Shown here: piece after piece, positions 5,299 through 6,010 of the stretch
How the letters are laid out: each line of letters starts with the position of its first letter
How positions within the stretch are numbered: position 1 is the first letter of the stretch
DNA from: an uncultured Clostridia bacterium
GTDB lineage: Bacteria; Bacillota; Clostridia; Oscillospirales; Ruminococcaceae
Reading direction: 5' to 3'
DNA: 6,010 bases
Assembly (NCBI GenBank): GCA_947302065.1
Contig: CAMYUO010000129.1
Span: forward strand, 1 to 6,010
Translations under genes and position numbers: made by a program
The notes under the pieces: model-generated
Told to the model about the DNA's origin: nothing
Seen by the model: the letters and a program-made list of their open reading frames with translations, nothing else
The model's database searches: none

Positions 5299-6010
5299 GG
5301 GCGGCATAGGCAAGTCCACGACCGTTTCAAACTTGGCTGTTGCGCTGGTGAGAAAGGGATATAGGGTGATGCAGATAGGCTGCGACCCGAAGGCTGATTC
5401 TACCTCGCTGCTCAACGGCGGAAAGAGGATAAAGACGGTGCTCGACCTTGTACGTGAAAAGGGCGACAAGTTTGAGCTTGAGGATATGGTCACGGTGAGC
5501 GAGGACGGCGTTTTCTGCGTTGAGGCAGGCGGACCGATACCGGGTCTTGGGTGTGCAGGGCGAGGAATTATCGCAGCGCTCGAGCGCCTTGAAAAGAAGG
5601 GCGCATATGAAAAATACAAGCCCGACATCGTGCTTTACGACGTGCTGGGCGACGTTGTGTGCGGCGGCTTTTCGATGCCGATGCACAAGGGCTATGCGCA
5701 GAAAGTTTTTATAGTTACATCGGGCGAGAAAATGGCTTGCTATGCGGCAGGCAACATCGCAATGGCGATAGAGAATTTCAAGGGCAGAGGCTATGCACAG
5801 CTCGGCGGACTGATACTAAACAGGAGAAACGTTGAGGACGAGCTTGAAAACGTGCAGACACTTGCTAAGGATTTCAATACCGTTATCGTTGGTGACCTTG
5901 AACGCAGCAAGCTGGTGCAGGAATGCGACAAGCTTGGCACTACGGTGATGAACAAATATCCTGACAGCAATATGGCAAAGCAGTATCTTGCACTTGCTGA
6001 TGAGATCATG
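5273..6010 (+). CDS. NifH-like iron protein (nitrogenase reductase family ATPase), 3' end cut by the window
   Basis: The frame runs open from the ATG at 5273 to the right edge, giving 246 residues and lacking probably only a short C-terminal tail. It belongs to the NifH/BchL/CfbC family of dimeric ATPases that pass electrons from a shared [4Fe-4S] cluster to a partner reductase. Seen directly: P-loop GKGGIGKST (8-16), switch I region GCDPKADST (36-44), [15 protein letters not shown] (84-98) with cluster ligand Cys94 and Arg97 at the NifH ADP-ribosylation position, and switch [13 protein letters not shown] (123-133) with cluster ligand Cys130. All catalytic and ligand residues are present. AGAGGAG stands 12 nt upstream, a rather long spacer, inside the end of hydE. 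No other nif genes are visible. The neighbours point to a nitrogenase-like enzyme other than dinitrogenase, or to a role tied to hydrogenase maturation; the true partner should lie downstream. Family assignment is firm, substrate unknown. Confidence 0.92.
   Translation, partial: MIKIAVYGKGGIGKSTTVSNLAVALVRKGYRVMQIGCDPKADSTSLLNGGKRIKTVLDLVREKGDKFELEDMVTVSEDGVFCVEAGGPIPGLGCAGRGIIAALERLEKKGAYEKYKPDIVLYDVLGDVVCGGFSMPMHKGYAQKVFIVTSGEKMACYAAGNIAMAIENFKGRGYAQLGGLILNRRNVEDELENVQTLAKDFNTVIVGDLERSKLVQECDKLGTTVMNKYPDSNMAKQYLALADEIM

Overview
The window looks like chromosomal DNA from a strict anaerobe of the class Clostridia, most like a Ruminococcus/Oscillospiraceae-type gut bacterium. This rests on a forespore sigma factor of the SigG type, a YlmC/YmxH-family protein, a Spo0A-like protein and the [FeFe]-hydrogenase maturation genes. 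The taxon is an inference from gene content and protein style, not from a marker gene.

Layout: two divergent blocks separate at about 2066-2219. Leftward (minus strand, reading from 2065 down to 5) are sigG, then a gene for a Spo0A-type DNA-binding protein whose receiver domain has lost its key phosphorylation residues, then a small PRC-barrel YlmC/YmxH-family gene. A forespore-type (sigma F/sigma G) promoter lies directly upstream of sigG. The Spo0A-like gene appears to have its own sigma A promoter at 1165-1193. An 18-bp inverted repeat joins the end of the Spo0A-like gene to the start of ylmC and would place the ylmC ribosome binding site in a hairpin loop.

Rightward (plus strand) are a TM1266-family 'iron-only hydrogenase system regulator' gene behind a consensus extended -10 promoter, a 560-bp gap, then hydF, hydE and a NifH-like ATPase gene that runs off the right edge. 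hydF to hydE is separated by 8 bp and hydE overlaps nifH-like by 26 bp, so these three are very likely one transcript. HydF (GTPase and [4Fe-4S] scaffold) and HydE (radical SAM enzyme) help build the H-cluster of [FeFe] hydrogenase. The third maturase, HydG, is not in the window. The NifH-like protein has all the P-loop, switch and [4Fe-4S] cysteine motifs of nitrogenase iron-protein family reductases. Its tight linkage to hydE/hydF rather than to nif genes is the most interesting feature here.

The 560-bp gap (2466-3025) holds no credible gene. It contains two inverted copies of a roughly 100-bp module, each made of two hairpins, facing each other across about 160 bp. This looks like a dispersed structured repeat or a MITE-like element sitting inside the hydrogenase-maturation locus.
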